NCBI GenBank assembly: GCA_038251625.1
Contig: JBBSBE010000041.1
Span: forward strand, 1-29,590
Source: JBBQXK01 sp038251625
GTDB lineage: Bacteria > Pseudomonadota > Alphaproteobacteria > Rhodobacterales > Rhodobacteraceae
Direction of reading: 5' to 3'
Length of the DNA stretch: 29,590 nucleotides
Shown: in pieces, positions 1 through 8,108 of the stretch
How the letters are laid out: every line of letters starts with the position of its first letter
Numbering within the stretch: position 1 is the stretch's first letter
Program-made: the position numbers and the translations under genes
Notes under the pieces: generated by a model
Told to the model about the DNA's origin: nothing
The model's database searches: none
Seen by the model: the letters and a program-made list of their open reading frames with translations, nothing else

Positions 1-608
1 CACCAATTTCCCGTCGAACCGTTCTGGCTTTGCCCGTTCTCGTGGCCATGTCCGGAAAAGCCATGGCAGAAGAGGTTGTCGGGGTGACCCTTGGCACCAC
101 AGGCGAAGGCAGCATCGAACGCGCTGGCACGCGCCAGAATCTGAAACCGGAAGATCCGATCCTGCAGGACGATACGATCAGAACCGGGGCTGCCGCCTTT
201 GCCACGTTGCGACTGGTCACCGAAGCCCGCATCGACCTTGGGCCCCTCAGCGAAATCACGCTCGATGCCTTTACCGCCGCCCTTGGGGGCAGCCTGCGGA
301 TCAAGGGCAACATGGTCTTCGACCGCCCCGACGATCTGCCGCCGGTGGATCACACGATCTTCACCGCGTTTTCGCAGATCGGGGTGCGCGGCACACGTTT
401 TTTCTATGGCATCAGCCACGATGTTCCCGCCGTCTTTGCTGCGCGGGGCGAAGTCTCTGTCACAAGGGGCACGCAAAGTGTCATCCTTGGGGCCGGTGAC
501 GGGGTCGAGGTATTGGGAACGGAACCCGGCGGCACAATCCTGCTTAGCCTTGTGCAGCGCTGGTCAGATGACCGCGTGGCCGCCGCCTATGCCTCTGTCG
601 GGCTCTGA
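1..608 (+). CDS. FecR-domain exported protein, 5' end outside window
   Basis: The reading frame is open from the window edge, so the true start lies upstream. A TTG at 30 would cut into the signal peptide and is not believable. The visible N-terminus has arginines (ISRRTVLAL) followed by a hydrophobic run and a cleavage-like KAMA/EE site, so the protein is probably exported; the twin Arg resembles a Tat signal but this is uncertain. The mature part (about 180 residues) reads as a FecR-type beta-rich domain: a GEGSIERAG start, DDTIRTGAAAFATLRL in the middle, and an IGVRGTRFF motif near the end. FecR-domain proteins of this free-standing type are often found beside CHASE2 adenylate cyclases, and one lies immediately downstream on the opposite strand, with the 3' ends overlapping by 22 bp. 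The ligand and partner are unknown. Confidence 0.85.
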   Translation, partial: PISRRTVLALPVLVAMSGKAMAEEVVGVTLGTTGEGSIERAGTRQNLKPEDPILQDDTIRTGAAAFATLRLVTEARIDLGPLSEITLDAFTAALGGSLRIKGNMVFDRPDDLPPVDHTIFTAFSQIGVRGTRFFYGISHDVPAVFAARGEVSVTRGTQSVILGAGDGVEVLGTEPGGTILLSLVQRWSDDRVAAAYASVGL

Positions 609-2440
609 TCGGCCAGGGTAAAGACCGCGACTTCCCCGAAACTGCGCACCTCCACGGCGCCGAGCGGCTGCAAGGAAAGGCTGGTCGCCGCAGCGGCCTT
701 CGGTCCGATGCAGATCAGCGTGCCCAGTTCCTTGTTCAGGTCCTGCAACCGCGCGGCCAGATTAACCACATCCCCATAGGCCGTGTAGTCGATCTTGGCG
801 CCGGACCCCACGTCGCCCAGCACCGCCCACCCTGTCTCCACCCCAATGCGCGTCCGCCCAAGGCCCGCGGCCGCCATGGCAGGTTCGCGCATCAGGGCAT
901 CGGTCGCGTCCTTGATCTCGGCGGCACACGCCAGCGCCGCATCGACATGGTCAGGCAGGTCAAGCGGCGCGTTGAAGAGGGCGTGCACGCTGTCGCCCAC
1001 CATCTTGTCGATCATGCCGCCATGGCGCAGCACGATGCCGCAGGTCAGCGTGAAATACTGATCCAGCACCGCCACCAGCGCCTCGGGGCCAAGCCGGTGC
1101 GTCATCCCGCTGAACCCCTCGATATCCGAAAAAAGGGATGTCACCTCGCGCGCCTCGCCCTTCACCCGCAAAAGGCCCGGCGTCTCGGCCAGACGCGAGA
1201 CGACGGCGGGGGGCAACAACTGGCCCATGCGCGCGCGCAGCGCCCGTTCCGCCCGCGCCGTGGCCGCTGCTTGCGCGACAAGGGTGGTCAACGCGATCAA
1301 AAGCGCTGCAAGCGCGGGAAACAGCGGATCGATCAGCACCCCCAACCACCCCAGCCAAAGGCCCCCCGCCGCCCAACCCCCGGCAAGCACGGCTGAAACG
1401 GCAAGGACAGGCAAAGCGGGCCACGCCCGCGCGAACAGAACCGACAGCAACCCCATGCCCGCCACAAAACCCGCTTCCCACCATGGCGCCATCACCGGCC
1501 GATGGGGCAGGGCACCCGCGATCAGGCCCGTTGCCAGATCCGCCTGCACCTGCACCGACGGTGTCACCGGGCTGGCTGCAGTGGCCCGCAGCCCGCCGCG
1601 CCGGGGCAGGCTGGACCCCACGAACACAACCGCCCCCGCTACCCGTTCACGCGCAAGGCCCGCCAGCACATCACCCGCGCCGATTGTCCGCGCGGCCCAC
1701 CCTTCCGGGTCAGAGACGGCCAGCCGCAACTGTGCCGTCTCGTCCAGCGGAAACGTCTTTCCATCCAGCCGCAACAGCGGATCGGGATCCGCAGCGATCA
1801 GCGGAAGCGACCGCCCCCCCGCCAGCCGCACCGCCTCTGCCGCAAGGGGCAGGTACGGCTGGCCCGCGACCAGGGTCGCCGCAGGCACACGTCGCACCAG
1901 CCCGTCCGGATCCCCCAAAAGCACCACTGACCCCAGGCCCGCCGCCGCCCCGGCAAAGGCGGGGCAGGGTGCCTCTGCCCCGGGCACCTGCCACAACCGC
2001 CGCGCCCCCGCCTCCGTCAGCCCCAGCGCAGGCGCGGGATCGGGCGGGGCGCTGGCGCGATCGGTGAAAAGAAACCCCATCACCACGGGTACACGCATCA
2101 AGGCATCGGCCAATGCCACATTCTGGGGCGCACCATCGCAGTTTCCGGAATAAACGATATCCAATGCCACCACGGCCGCGCCTGCCTCTGCCAGCGCGGC
2201 AACAAGACGCGCGGTCGCAGCGCGGCCCCACGGCTGGCCGAACTCGTCGCTCTCGCCGATATCCACGACGATCACAGCGGGCATCCGATCTGGCGGCGGC
2301 GTGACGGCATCGAACACACGCTCTCGCACCGCGCGCATCGGCGCGGGCGGCGCCAGCAGCAGCGCCGCCAGTGCACCCGACAGCACCACAATCGCCAGCG
2401 CCAGCACAGGCCGCAATCCACGCCTCCGCCGCGCGCCCAT
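587..2440 (-). CDS. CHASE2-domain adenylate/guanylate cyclase (class III)
   Basis: A 617-residue membrane receptor cyclase. Residues 12-32 form an N-terminal membrane anchor. About 35-310 is a periplasmic CHASE2 sensor (VIVVDIGE, VVALDIVYSG, VFVGSS). Three membrane helices follow at about 320-395, and a class III cyclase domain at about 425-600. The metal Asp residues are D439 (FSDIEGF) and D483 (VGDS). The purine-reading pair K479/T553 and the transition-state pair N560/R564 (VVNLAARL) are all present, so the enzyme should be active; the Lys/Thr pair favours ATP over GTP, giving cAMP. ATG at 2440 is preceded by a G-rich stretch. The stop lies inside the 3' end of the convergent FecR-domain gene, its likely functional partner (inference from the usual association). 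The signal sensed is unknown. Confidence 0.93.
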   Translation of the reverse strand: MGARRRRGLRPVLALAIVVLSGALAALLLAPPAPMRAVRERVFDAVTPPPDRMPAVIVVDIGESDEFGQPWGRAATARLVAALAEAGAAVVALDIVYSGNCDGAPQNVALADALMRVPVVMGFLFTDRASAPPDPAPALGLTEAGARRLWQVPGAEAPCPAFAGAAAGLGSVVLLGDPDGLVRRVPAATLVAGQPYLPLAAEAVRLAGGRSLPLIAADPDPLLRLDGKTFPLDETAQLRLAVSDPEGWAARTIGAGDVLAGLARERVAGAVVFVGSSLPRRGGLRATAASPVTPSVQVQADLATGLIAGALPHRPVMAPWWEAGFVAGMGLLSVLFARAWPALPVLAVSAVLAGGWAAGGLWLGWLGVLIDPLFPALAALLIALTTLVAQAAATARAERALRARMGQLLPPAVVSRLAETPGLLRVKGEAREVTSLFSDIEGFSGMTHRLGPEALVAVLDQYFTLTCGIVLRHGGMIDKMVGDSVHALFNAPLDLPDHVDAALACAAEIKDATDALMREPAMAAAGLGRTRIGVETGWAVLGDVGSGAKIDYTAYGDVVNLAARLQDLNKELGTLICIGPKAAAATSLSLQPLGAVEVRSFGEVAVFTLADQSPTEA

Positions 2441-2574
2441 CTTCGCCCCCCGCCATGCGTCGCGGCAAGCCTATCGCCGGCCCCGCGCTCCGGCAACGCC
2501 GCTTGCCGAAATCACACCTTTCCCTGCCCGGCCCCTTTCCGCTAGGTTGCGCCCAATCGCGGCCGGAGACAGAC

Positions 2575-3000
2575 ATGACACGCTATGAATACAAGGTCAT
2601 TCCCGCCCCCCAGAAGGGCGAAAAATCCCGCAAGGCCCGCACCACCGAGGATCGTTTCGCGCTGGCGCTGTCAGGCGTCATGAACAAGCTGGGGCAGGAC
2701 GGTTGGGAATACCTGCGGGCCGATACACTTCCCTGCGAGGAACGCGTGGGCCTGACGGGCAAGACCACGCATTTCCAGCACATGCTGGTTTTCCGCCGGA
2801 CGATGGAGGCGCCAGAGGCCGCAAGTCCATCGGTGGTGGCCCCGGCACCCATCCCGGCCCCAGCGCCCACGCTGGCCGAGGCTGCGGCGCTTCTGCCCGA
2901 GGAAGAACCCTCTGCCCTTGATTCGCTGATCGAATCGCAAGCGCAGAAAACCACGCCACCGCTTCTGTTCCCCGGCCCCCGTCCGAACGGCCGCGCCTAA
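2575..3000 (+). CDS. DUF4177 domain-containing protein
   Basis: A 141-residue protein. The frame is open further upstream, but ATG 2575 has a GGAG six bases before it, and the family begins with the MTRYEYKVIP-type sequence seen here. Residues 1-80 match the DUF4177 pattern: YEYKVIPAP, then LNKLGQDGWEYLRA-like text (here MNKLGQDGWEYLRADTLP) and HMLVFRR. The remainder (82-141) is Ala/Pro-rich low-complexity sequence, probably disordered. No signal peptide or membrane helix is seen, so it is probably cytoplasmic. Function is not known for the family. It is divergent from the cyclase gene (134 bp between starts), and its stop overlaps by 4 bp the stop of the convergent aminotransferase gene. Confidence 0.85.
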   Translation: MTRYEYKVIPAPQKGEKSRKARTTEDRFALALSGVMNKLGQDGWEYLRADTLPCEERVGLTGKTTHFQHMLVFRRTMEAPEAASPSVVAPAPIPAPAPTLAEAAALLPEEEPSALDSLIESQAQKTTPPLLFPGPRPNGRA

Positions 3001-4100
3001 CCCCGCGCGTCTGCCAGCGCCTGCGGCAAAGCCTCCGCAAAGACGGCGCGCATCGGATCGGGGCCAAGGCTCACGCGGATGCAACGGTCGTGCGGCGCGA
3101 CAAAGGGCATCCGCACGAACACACCGCGCGCGATCAGCCCTTTCAGCACGGCCCGCGCAAAATCGCCGTCACGCCCGCAGTCGATCGTCAGGAAATTTGT
3201 GGCCGAGGGCAGGGGCCGCAGGCCCGCTTCCCGCACAACCGCGCCATAGGTGTCGCGCGCGGCCGCAACCTTTGCCCGCACCGATGTGATCCAGTCCTGA
3301 TCGGCCAGCGCCGCCAGCGCCCCGGCCTGCGCCAGCCGCCCTACGCCGAAATGGTTGCGCACCTTGTCGAAGGCAGCAATCAGCCCTGGCTCTGCCAACG
3401 CATACCCGACCCGCAGACCGGCAAGGCCATAGCCCTTGGAGAATGTGCGCAAGCGGATCACGCGCGGATCGTCCGCCCCTATTCGGGGCGTCGTGCCCTC
3501 GGGTGCCAGATCCACATAAGCCTCATCCAGCGCCAGAAGTGCGCCCTCCGGCAGAGCATCGAGCATGCCCTCAATCACCGCGCCGGAATGGTGCGAGCCC
3601 ATCGGATTGTCGGGATTGGCCAGATAGACAAGCTTTGCCCCGACCTCGCGCGCACGCGTCACAAGCGCTTCCGGGTCCTCGTGATCGCCCCGGTAGGGCA
3701 CCTTGTGCAACGCCCCGCCAAAGCCCGTCACGTGGTAGTTGAAGGTCGGGTACGCCCCTTCCGAGGTCACCACCGCGTCCCCCGGCGCGATCAGCAACCG
3801 CACGAGGTATCCCAAAAGACCGTCAATCCCTTCGCCAACCACCACGTGCGAAGGCGTCACACCATGATGCGCGGCAAGCGCATGGCGCAGGTCATGCACC
3901 TCCGGGTCGCCGTACATCCAGGCCTCACCGGCCGCAGCCGCCATCGCGGCTACGGCGCGGGGCGAGGGGCCAAAGGCGCTTTCATTGGCGCCAAGGCGCG
4001 CGCGAAAACGCTCCCCCCGCGCGCGCTCCTGCGCTTCGGGTCCGACGAAAGGCACGCTGGCAGGCAGCGTCAGCACAAGGGGGGTATATCGCGGGCTCAT
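2997..4100 (-). CDS. Class I/II PLP aminotransferase, histidinol-phosphate aminotransferase-like
   Basis: A 367-residue fold-type I pyridoxal-phosphate enzyme. Visible motifs are LGANES near residue 37, the NPDNPMG stretch at 162-168, DEAY at 192-195, and the PLP-binding lysine K222 in TFSKGYGLAGLRVGY. This arrangement is that of HisC and close relatives, which transfer the amino group between glutamate and histidinol phosphate or aromatic 2-oxo acids. The window has no other his genes, so this may be a second, non-biosynthetic HisC-like copy; I do not assign hisC. ATG 4100 has only a weak GAAG upstream. It lies downstream of tRNA-Cys on the same strand and overlaps the DUF4177 gene tail by 4 bp in convergent orientation. 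Confidence 0.88.
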   Translation of the reverse strand: MSPRYTPLVLTLPASVPFVGPEAQERARGERFRARLGANESAFGPSPRAVAAMAAAAGEAWMYGDPEVHDLRHALAAHHGVTPSHVVVGEGIDGLLGYLVRLLIAPGDAVVTSEGAYPTFNYHVTGFGGALHKVPYRGDHEDPEALVTRAREVGAKLVYLANPDNPMGSHHSGAVIEGMLDALPEGALLALDEAYVDLAPEGTTPRIGADDPRVIRLRTFSKGYGLAGLRVGYALAEPGLIAAFDKVRNHFGVGRLAQAGALAALADQDWITSVRAKVAAARDTYGAVVREAGLRPLPSATNFLTIDCGRDGDFARAVLKGLIARGVFVRMPFVAPHDRCIRVSLGPDPMRAVFAEALPQALADARG

Positions 4101-4146
4101 GGCGCGACTTCAAACGTGATCCTGCGACGCTGGCAAGGGGGATGTA

Positions 4147-4220
4147 TGGAGGCGGGTACCGGAATCGAACCGGTCTTCACGGATTTGCAATCCGCTGCGT
4201 AACCTCTCCGCCAACCCGCC
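4147..4220 (-). tRNA. tRNA-Cys (anticodon GCA)
   Basis: Read on the minus strand, a complete cloverleaf of 74 nt including encoded CCA. The acceptor stem GGCGGGT (5' end at 4220) pairs with ACCCGCC. The anticodon loop ATTGCAAAT carries GCA, the T-arm contains GGTTCGATTCC, and the discriminator base is U, as expected for tRNA-Cys. It sits 46 bp upstream of the aminotransferase start, on the same strand. Confidence 0.97.
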
Positions 4221-4287
4221 AGTCGCCCGAAGTGGCGGCATGGATAGCGGATGCCGCCCCCGCGCGCAAGGGCGGCAATCCTGCAGG

Positions 4288-4923
4288 TCAGTCCTTGAAG
4301 AAGCGGCTTTCCTTGATCTGGTCCCAGGCCCAGACAACCTCTTGCAACCGGTCTTCGTCCGACCGGTCGCCGCCGTTCATGTCCGGATGAAGATCCTTCA
4401 CCAGGCTTTTGTATTGCTTGCGAATCTCCGCCTTGGTCCAGCTATCGCGGGCATCCAGAATATCCAGCGCCTTGCGCTCTGTGGGGGGCAGCTTGCGGCC
4501 ACTTGATTCGGGTCTGCGGCCGGGGTTCTGCGTGCCCTTTTCACCCAGAAGCTCGATCGGATCGTTGACGCCAAGCCGCGACCATACCCGCCCTTCGTCC
4601 GGTTTCTGGCCAAAGGGCTGCGTCGTGCGGCCCCAGACGCGATCCTTGTTCAGAAACTCCTGAAATTCTTCGTCCGTCGTGCCCTGGAAGAAGTTCCATT
4701 TCAGATTGTATTCCCGCACGTGGTCACGGCAGAACCAGAAATACTCATCCAGCTGCTCGGGCGAACGGGGCGCGCGATACTGCCCCTGCTCGGCGCAACC
4801 GGGAAAGTCGCAGGGGCGATTTGCATGGTCCGAAGCACCTGACATGCCCCGCCGTCCGGTCTTGCGGCGCTTCTTGTCAGCCGACACGCGCATGTCGAAT
4901 TCAAAAGGGGTACGGTCTGCCAT
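4288..4923 (-). CDS. J-domain (DnaJ-like) protein with N-terminal Cys/His module
   Basis: A 211-residue protein. The C-terminal 60 residues form a J domain: helix II around AEIRKQYKSLVKDL, the essential HPD triad at 179-181 (LHPDMNGGD), and a helix III-like RLQEVVWAWDQIKES. J domains stimulate the ATPase of Hsp70/DnaK. The N-terminal part is basic (KKRRKTGRRG), then has C38, C43, C65 and H68 (CDFPGC, WFCRDH), which could bind a metal, and a conserved aromatic stretch (REYNLKWNFFQG). This architecture is not DnaJ itself: there is no Gly/Phe linker and no four-repeat zinc domain. ATG 4923 has a purine-rich GGAAAGG upstream. It is divergent from bolA with 72 bp between starts. The client is unknown. 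Confidence 0.9.
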   Translation of the reverse strand: MADRTPFEFDMRVSADKKRRKTGRRGMSGASDHANRPCDFPGCAEQGQYRAPRSPEQLDEYFWFCRDHVREYNLKWNFFQGTTDEEFQEFLNKDRVWGRTTQPFGQKPDEGRVWSRLGVNDPIELLGEKGTQNPGRRPESSGRKLPPTERKALDILDARDSWTKAEIRKQYKSLVKDLHPDMNGGDRSDEDRLQEVVWAWDQIKESRFFKD

Positions 4924-4995
4924 GCGGTTGCCTTTCCGACTCGGACACGCGACTTTAAACGCTCAGGCGCAGGATTGAAGGGGGAGCACGGAAAA

Positions 4996-5247
4996 ATGCA
5001 TATCGCGGACGAAATCACCGAGCGATTGACCGCCGCTTTCGCGCCAGAGCGGCTGGAAGTCGTGAACGACAGTCACCGCCACGCGGGCCATGCGGGCGAC
5101 GACGGCACCGGGGAAAGCCATTTCCGCATCCTTCTGCGCGCTGCCGCCCTCGCGCCCCTTGGCCGGGTCGAACGGCACCGCAGGGTGCATGCGGCCTTGG
5201 GCGATCTTACCCATCGCGTTCATGCCCTGGCGCTGGATCTCGGCTGA
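4996..5247 (+). CDS. BolA family protein
   Basis: An 83-residue BolA protein. The family signature VVNDSHRHAGHAGDDGTGESHF followed by VERHRRVHAAL and a final VHALALDLG is plain (quoted in pieces of the continuous sequence). BolA proteins pair with monothiol glutaredoxins through a shared [2Fe-2S] cluster, using the conserved His residues, and act in iron-sulfur handling and stress morphology. The frame also opens at TTG 4975, but ATG 4996, preceded by a GGGGAGCACGGAAAA purine-rich leader, gives the usual N-terminus and length. Its last 41 bp overlap the 3' end of the DUF2256 gene on the other strand. Confidence 0.93.
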   Translation: MHIADEITERLTAAFAPERLEVVNDSHRHAGHAGDDGTGESHFRILLRAAALAPLGRVERHRRVHAALGDLTHRVHALALDLG

Positions 5248-5389
5248 TCCGGCGCGCCTCCCTGCAACGGTCCGAGCAATAGCGCACCTCGTCCCACACC
5301 TTTTCCCATTTCTTGCGCCATGTGAACGGCCGCCCGCAGGTGGTGCAGGTCTTCTGCGGCAGATCGGATTTGCGCACGCCCTTCGGCAT
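5207..5389 (-). CDS. DUF2256 domain-containing zinc-ribbon protein
   Basis: A 60-residue protein with four cysteines in two pairs: C15/C18 (CTTCGRPF) and C38/C42 (YCSDRC), separated by the Trp/Lys-rich FTWRKKWEKVWDEV. This is the DUF2256 pattern, presumably a zinc ribbon. Its ATG (5389) overlaps the photolyase TGA by one base (TGATG), so it should be translated by coupling. DUF2256 genes are regularly found beside photolyase/cryptochrome genes, which suggests a shared light or DNA-repair role, but no biochemical function is established. The tail overlaps bolA by 41 bp on the opposite strand. Confidence 0.88.
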   Translation of the reverse strand: MPKGVRKSDLPQKTCTTCGRPFTWRKKWEKVWDEVRYCSDRCREARRISRDPAPGHERDG

Positions 5390-6891
5390 CAGAGATCAAG
5401 GCTCAGTTGTGCCGCCGGGGCAGGTCGTCGGCGGGGCGCGCGGTCATTGACGAAGCGCCCTGTGCCATCAGCGCGGCTTGCATGCCGCTCGACGATCCGG
5501 GCAGCCTCGGGCGCAAAACCCGGCTGGCCCCGCAATCCCCACACTGCCGCCCGCGCCGCCCGCGCCGCTTCCGCCAGATCGACCAGCGGCGCAGGATAGC
5601 GCAGGCGCGCAGCCCCAGGCCATTTCCAAGGCGTCTGCAACAGCGCATCCGGCACCGCCGCCAATTCGGGCACCCAGCGGCGGGTGAAGGCGCCCGCCGG
5701 ATCCTGATCCTGCCCCTGCTTCACGGGATTGTAGATGCGGATCGTGTTGATCCCCGTGGTGCCCGATTGCATCTGCACCTGCGGCCAGTGGATGCCGGGC
5801 TCATAATCGGTAAACCGCCGCGCCAGAACCGCGCCTGTCGCGCGCCAGTCGAGCCAAAGGTGATACGAGGCAAAGCTCGTCACCATCGCGCGCATCCGGA
5901 AATTGAGCCATCCCGTCGCCGCCAGATACCGCATGCAGGCATCGACGAAGGGCACCCCCGTTTCGCCCGCCGCCCAGGCCGCAAGCCGCGTGGCATCGGC
6001 CTCGCGCGGGCGCAAGCCCTCTGTTGCCGGATGCAGCGCACGAATTTCTATGGAGGGGGCATCCTCCAGCTTCTGAGTGAAGTGGTCACGCCACGCGAGG
6101 CGGCTTTGAAACGACGTAAGGCTACCACCCCAGCCGCCCCCCGCCCGCGCAGCCTGCCGGGCCATCGTTGCCTGCGCCACCTCGCGCCCCGAGAGCGCCC
6201 CGACCGCAAGATAGGGTGACAGGCGCGAACACGCCCGCTCACCCGTCACGGGCGAGGACATGGCGGCACGGTACCCTTGGCCCCGCGTGGTCAGAAAGCT
6301 TTCCATCAGCGCCAATCCCTGCGCCCGACCGCCGGATTGCCGGTGCGTGCAGCGATCCGCCGTCAGCCGCAGATCGCGCGGAATAGGCCCCGGCTCAAAC
6401 CCCGTTACCGGCGACAGCGCATCGGGTGCCGCGACCATTGGCAGGGTCACGAACGCATCCCGCGCCCGCGCCCACCCGTCACGTGTGGCAAGCCGCCGCT
6501 GCACCCCCGATTGGGGCACCTCATCCCACCGAATGCCCGCCGACCGCGCCCATGCAGCCACCCGCCTGTCGCGCGCATAGGTCCAGAGGTTCCCTGTCTC
6601 TTCATGGCTGACGATCCGGGTGATCTTTCCTTGCGCACAGACCCGCGCCAGAACCTCCACCGCATCCCCGCTTCGCACCACCAACGGGGCACCAAGGGTT
6701 GCCAGTTCACTGCGCAGATCGTCCAGACATTCGGCGGTAAAGGCCCATTGCCGGGCCGATGTATCGGGCAGCGCCCAGTAATCCGGCTCGATCAGGTAAA
6801 GCGGCAGAACGCGCCCCATCCCGGCCGCCACCGCCAGCGCGGGGTGGTCATGGACGCGCAGATCGCGCTTGAACCAGAGAAGAACATTCAT
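5389..6891 (-). CDS. Cryptochrome/deoxyribodipyrimidine photolyase family protein
   Basis: A 500-residue flavoprotein. The N-terminal alpha/beta antenna-binding domain starts with MNVLLWFKRDLRVHDHPAL. The C-terminal FAD-binding half shows ACSRLSPYLAVGALSGREV, then WRDHFTQKLE, and a Trp-rich stretch including HLWLDWRATG and YEPGIHWPQVQMQSG, leading to RIYNPVKQGQDQDPAG. These are photolyase/cryptochrome signatures; light-driven repair of UV pyrimidine lesions is the likely role, but a signalling cryptochrome cannot be excluded by eye. It lacks the N-terminus typical of the FeS-type bacterial CryB/PhrB group. A GTG at 6909 is possible, but ATG 6891 matches the family start; neither has a strong ribosome site. 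The stop is fused to the DUF2256 start (TGATG). Confidence 0.9.
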   Translation of the reverse strand: MNVLLWFKRDLRVHDHPALAVAAGMGRVLPLYLIEPDYWALPDTSARQWAFTAECLDDLRSELATLGAPLVVRSGDAVEVLARVCAQGKITRIVSHEETGNLWTYARDRRVAAWARSAGIRWDEVPQSGVQRRLATRDGWARARDAFVTLPMVAAPDALSPVTGFEPGPIPRDLRLTADRCTHRQSGGRAQGLALMESFLTTRGQGYRAAMSSPVTGERACSRLSPYLAVGALSGREVAQATMARQAARAGGGWGGSLTSFQSRLAWRDHFTQKLEDAPSIEIRALHPATEGLRPREADATRLAAWAAGETGVPFVDACMRYLAATGWLNFRMRAMVTSFASYHLWLDWRATGAVLARRFTDYEPGIHWPQVQMQSGTTGINTIRIYNPVKQGQDQDPAGAFTRRWVPELAAVPDALLQTPWKWPGAARLRYPAPLVDLAEAARAARAAVWGLRGQPGFAPEAARIVERHASRADGTGRFVNDRAPRRRPAPAAQLSLDL

Positions 6892-6940
6892 GGAACAAAG
6901 ACGTAGCACAGCCGCGGGATTCGTAAACCCCGAAGGTGCC

Positions 6941-7402
6941 TCAGCGGCGCCGGATCGCGGCCATCAGCCACAGCCCCACCAGCAGGGCCGACAGGATGGC
7001 ATTCCACCCCGCCATCGAAATCCCCAGCATCTGCCAGGCAATCTCGTCACACCGCACCAACGGGGCGGCCAGGATCTGGTTCAGCAGATCCTCTGGCGCC
7101 ACGCCCGCAATAGGGCCGGATGTGCAGGTCGTCGGACCCTCCCACCATTTCTGCTCGACCCCGGCGTGGAACACTCCGATCCCCGCCGTCGTGGCCGCTG
7201 CCAACGCCCCCAGAAACGGCCAGATCCGCCCCGGCAGCAGCAACGCCACCCCCCCGATCACCACCGCCGCCGCATGCGGCCAGCGCTGCCAGATGCACAT
7301 CTTGCAAGGGGCAAGCCCGCCAAGGTGCTGAAACGCAAACGCCCCGGCCAGCAACGCCGCCGACCCGAGCATGGCCAGAAGGATGAACCGCGCCCGCGTC
7401 AC
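6941..7402 (-). CDS. DsbB family disulfide bond formation protein
   Basis: A 153-residue inner-membrane protein with four hydrophobic helices and the two redox cysteine pairs of DsbB: C33/C36 (APCKMCIWQRWPH) at the end of the first helix, and C93/C118 in the second periplasmic loop (TTCTSGP, LVRCDEIAW). DsbB re-oxidises the periplasmic thiol oxidase DsbA and passes electrons to quinone. The start is GTG 7402, whose first bases form a GTGA overlap with the TGA of the upstream YqaA-family gene, indicating translational coupling; a longer frame upstream is the shadow of that gene. A DsbA-like protein is encoded at 19.1-19.7 kb, but it lacks a signal peptide and is not the obvious partner. Confidence 0.92.
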   Translation of the reverse strand: MTRARFILLAMLGSAALLAGAFAFQHLGGLAPCKMCIWQRWPHAAAVVIGGVALLLPGRIWPFLGALAAATTAGIGVFHAGVEQKWWEGPTTCTSGPIAGVAPEDLLNQILAAPLVRCDEIAWQMLGISMAGWNAILSALLVGLWLMAAIRRR

Positions 7403-7977
7403 AGCAGCTTCACCGCCGCAAAGCCGCCGATCAGCAGCACCAGCGCCGCCGTGAACATCAGCCCCAACCTCCGCTCGATGAAATCGCGGATGGACGGCCC
7501 GAATTTCCACAACAGCGCCGCCACCAGAAAGAACCGCAGGCCCCGCGCAACCACGCTGGCCGCCATGAAGACCGGCAACGACAGCCCGGTCGACCCCGAA
7601 AGGATCGTGATCACCTTGTAGGGAAACGGCGTGACGCCCGCGATCAGCACCGCCCACGCGCCCCAGTCATTATAGGTCACGCGGAACGTATCAAACTTGT
7701 CGGTCATCCCGTAGAAGGCAAGGATCGGCTGGCCGATGCTGTCGAACAGGGTGGCCCCGATCCAATAACCGAACAGCCCGCCCACCACCGATGATACCGT
7801 CGCAACCCCGGCGATCAGGAACGCCTTGCGCGGGGCAGCCACGATCATCGGGATCATCAGGATATCGGGCGGGATCGGAAACACCGAACTTTCCACAAAG
7901 GCCACCAGCGCCAGCCACCAGATCGCCCGGGGGTGCGCGGCAAGGGCCAGCGTCCAGTCATATAACCTGCGGATCAT
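7399..7977 (-). CDS. YqaA family (SNARE-associated/DedA-like) membrane protein
   Basis: A 192-residue multi-helix membrane protein. It begins MIRRLYDWTLALAAHP and has the conserved VESSVFPIPPDILMIPM segment, a Gly-rich helix (VVGGLFGYWIGATLFD) and the AGVTPFPYKVITILSG motif with the Pro/Tyr/Lys typical of the YqaA branch of the DedA/VTT superfamily. Members are thought to act in membrane lipid or envelope homeostasis; the substrate of this one is not known. ATG 7977 is chosen over further upstream codons because of the GAAAGG ribosome site and the usual family start. It is the first gene of a pair with dsbB (GTGA overlap) and is divergent from the zinc metallopeptidase gene. Confidence 0.88.
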   Translation of the reverse strand: MIRRLYDWTLALAAHPRAIWWLALVAFVESSVFPIPPDILMIPMIVAAPRKAFLIAGVATVSSVVGGLFGYWIGATLFDSIGQPILAFYGMTDKFDTFRVTYNDWGAWAVLIAGVTPFPYKVITILSGSTGLSLPVFMAASVVARGLRFFLVAALLWKFGPSIRDFIERRLGLMFTAALVLLIGGFAAVKLL

Positions 7978-8051
7978 CGGGAACCTTTCGCCCACCCCGC
8001 GCCTTGCACCACTAAGGTGCGATGCGGTCAAGGCCCAAGCGCAAGCAACGA

Positions 8052-8080
8052 TTGAGCGGGCAGGCGCATCAGCGTAACGT
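8052..8080 (+). promoter_or_regulatory. Candidate promoter of the zinc metallopeptidase gene
   Basis: TTGAGC (8052-8057) and TAACGT (8075-8080) are separated by 17 bp and lie 29 bp before the chosen ATG. The -35 box matches four of six consensus bases and the -10 box three, so this is suggestive only. Confidence 0.3.
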
Positions 8081-8108
8081 GAACGTGCAACTTATGGGGA
8101 TGGCTGTC

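Noticed and set aside
3090..4202. 370-codon plus-strand frame opposite the aminotransferase
   Set aside because: It is antisense to a gene with a complete PLP site and runs into tRNA-Cys.
8006..8020. GCACC-ACTAA-GGTGC hairpin between the YqaA-family and metallopeptidase genes
   Set aside because: A five-base stem with no T-run in a divergent region; probably chance in GC-rich sequence.
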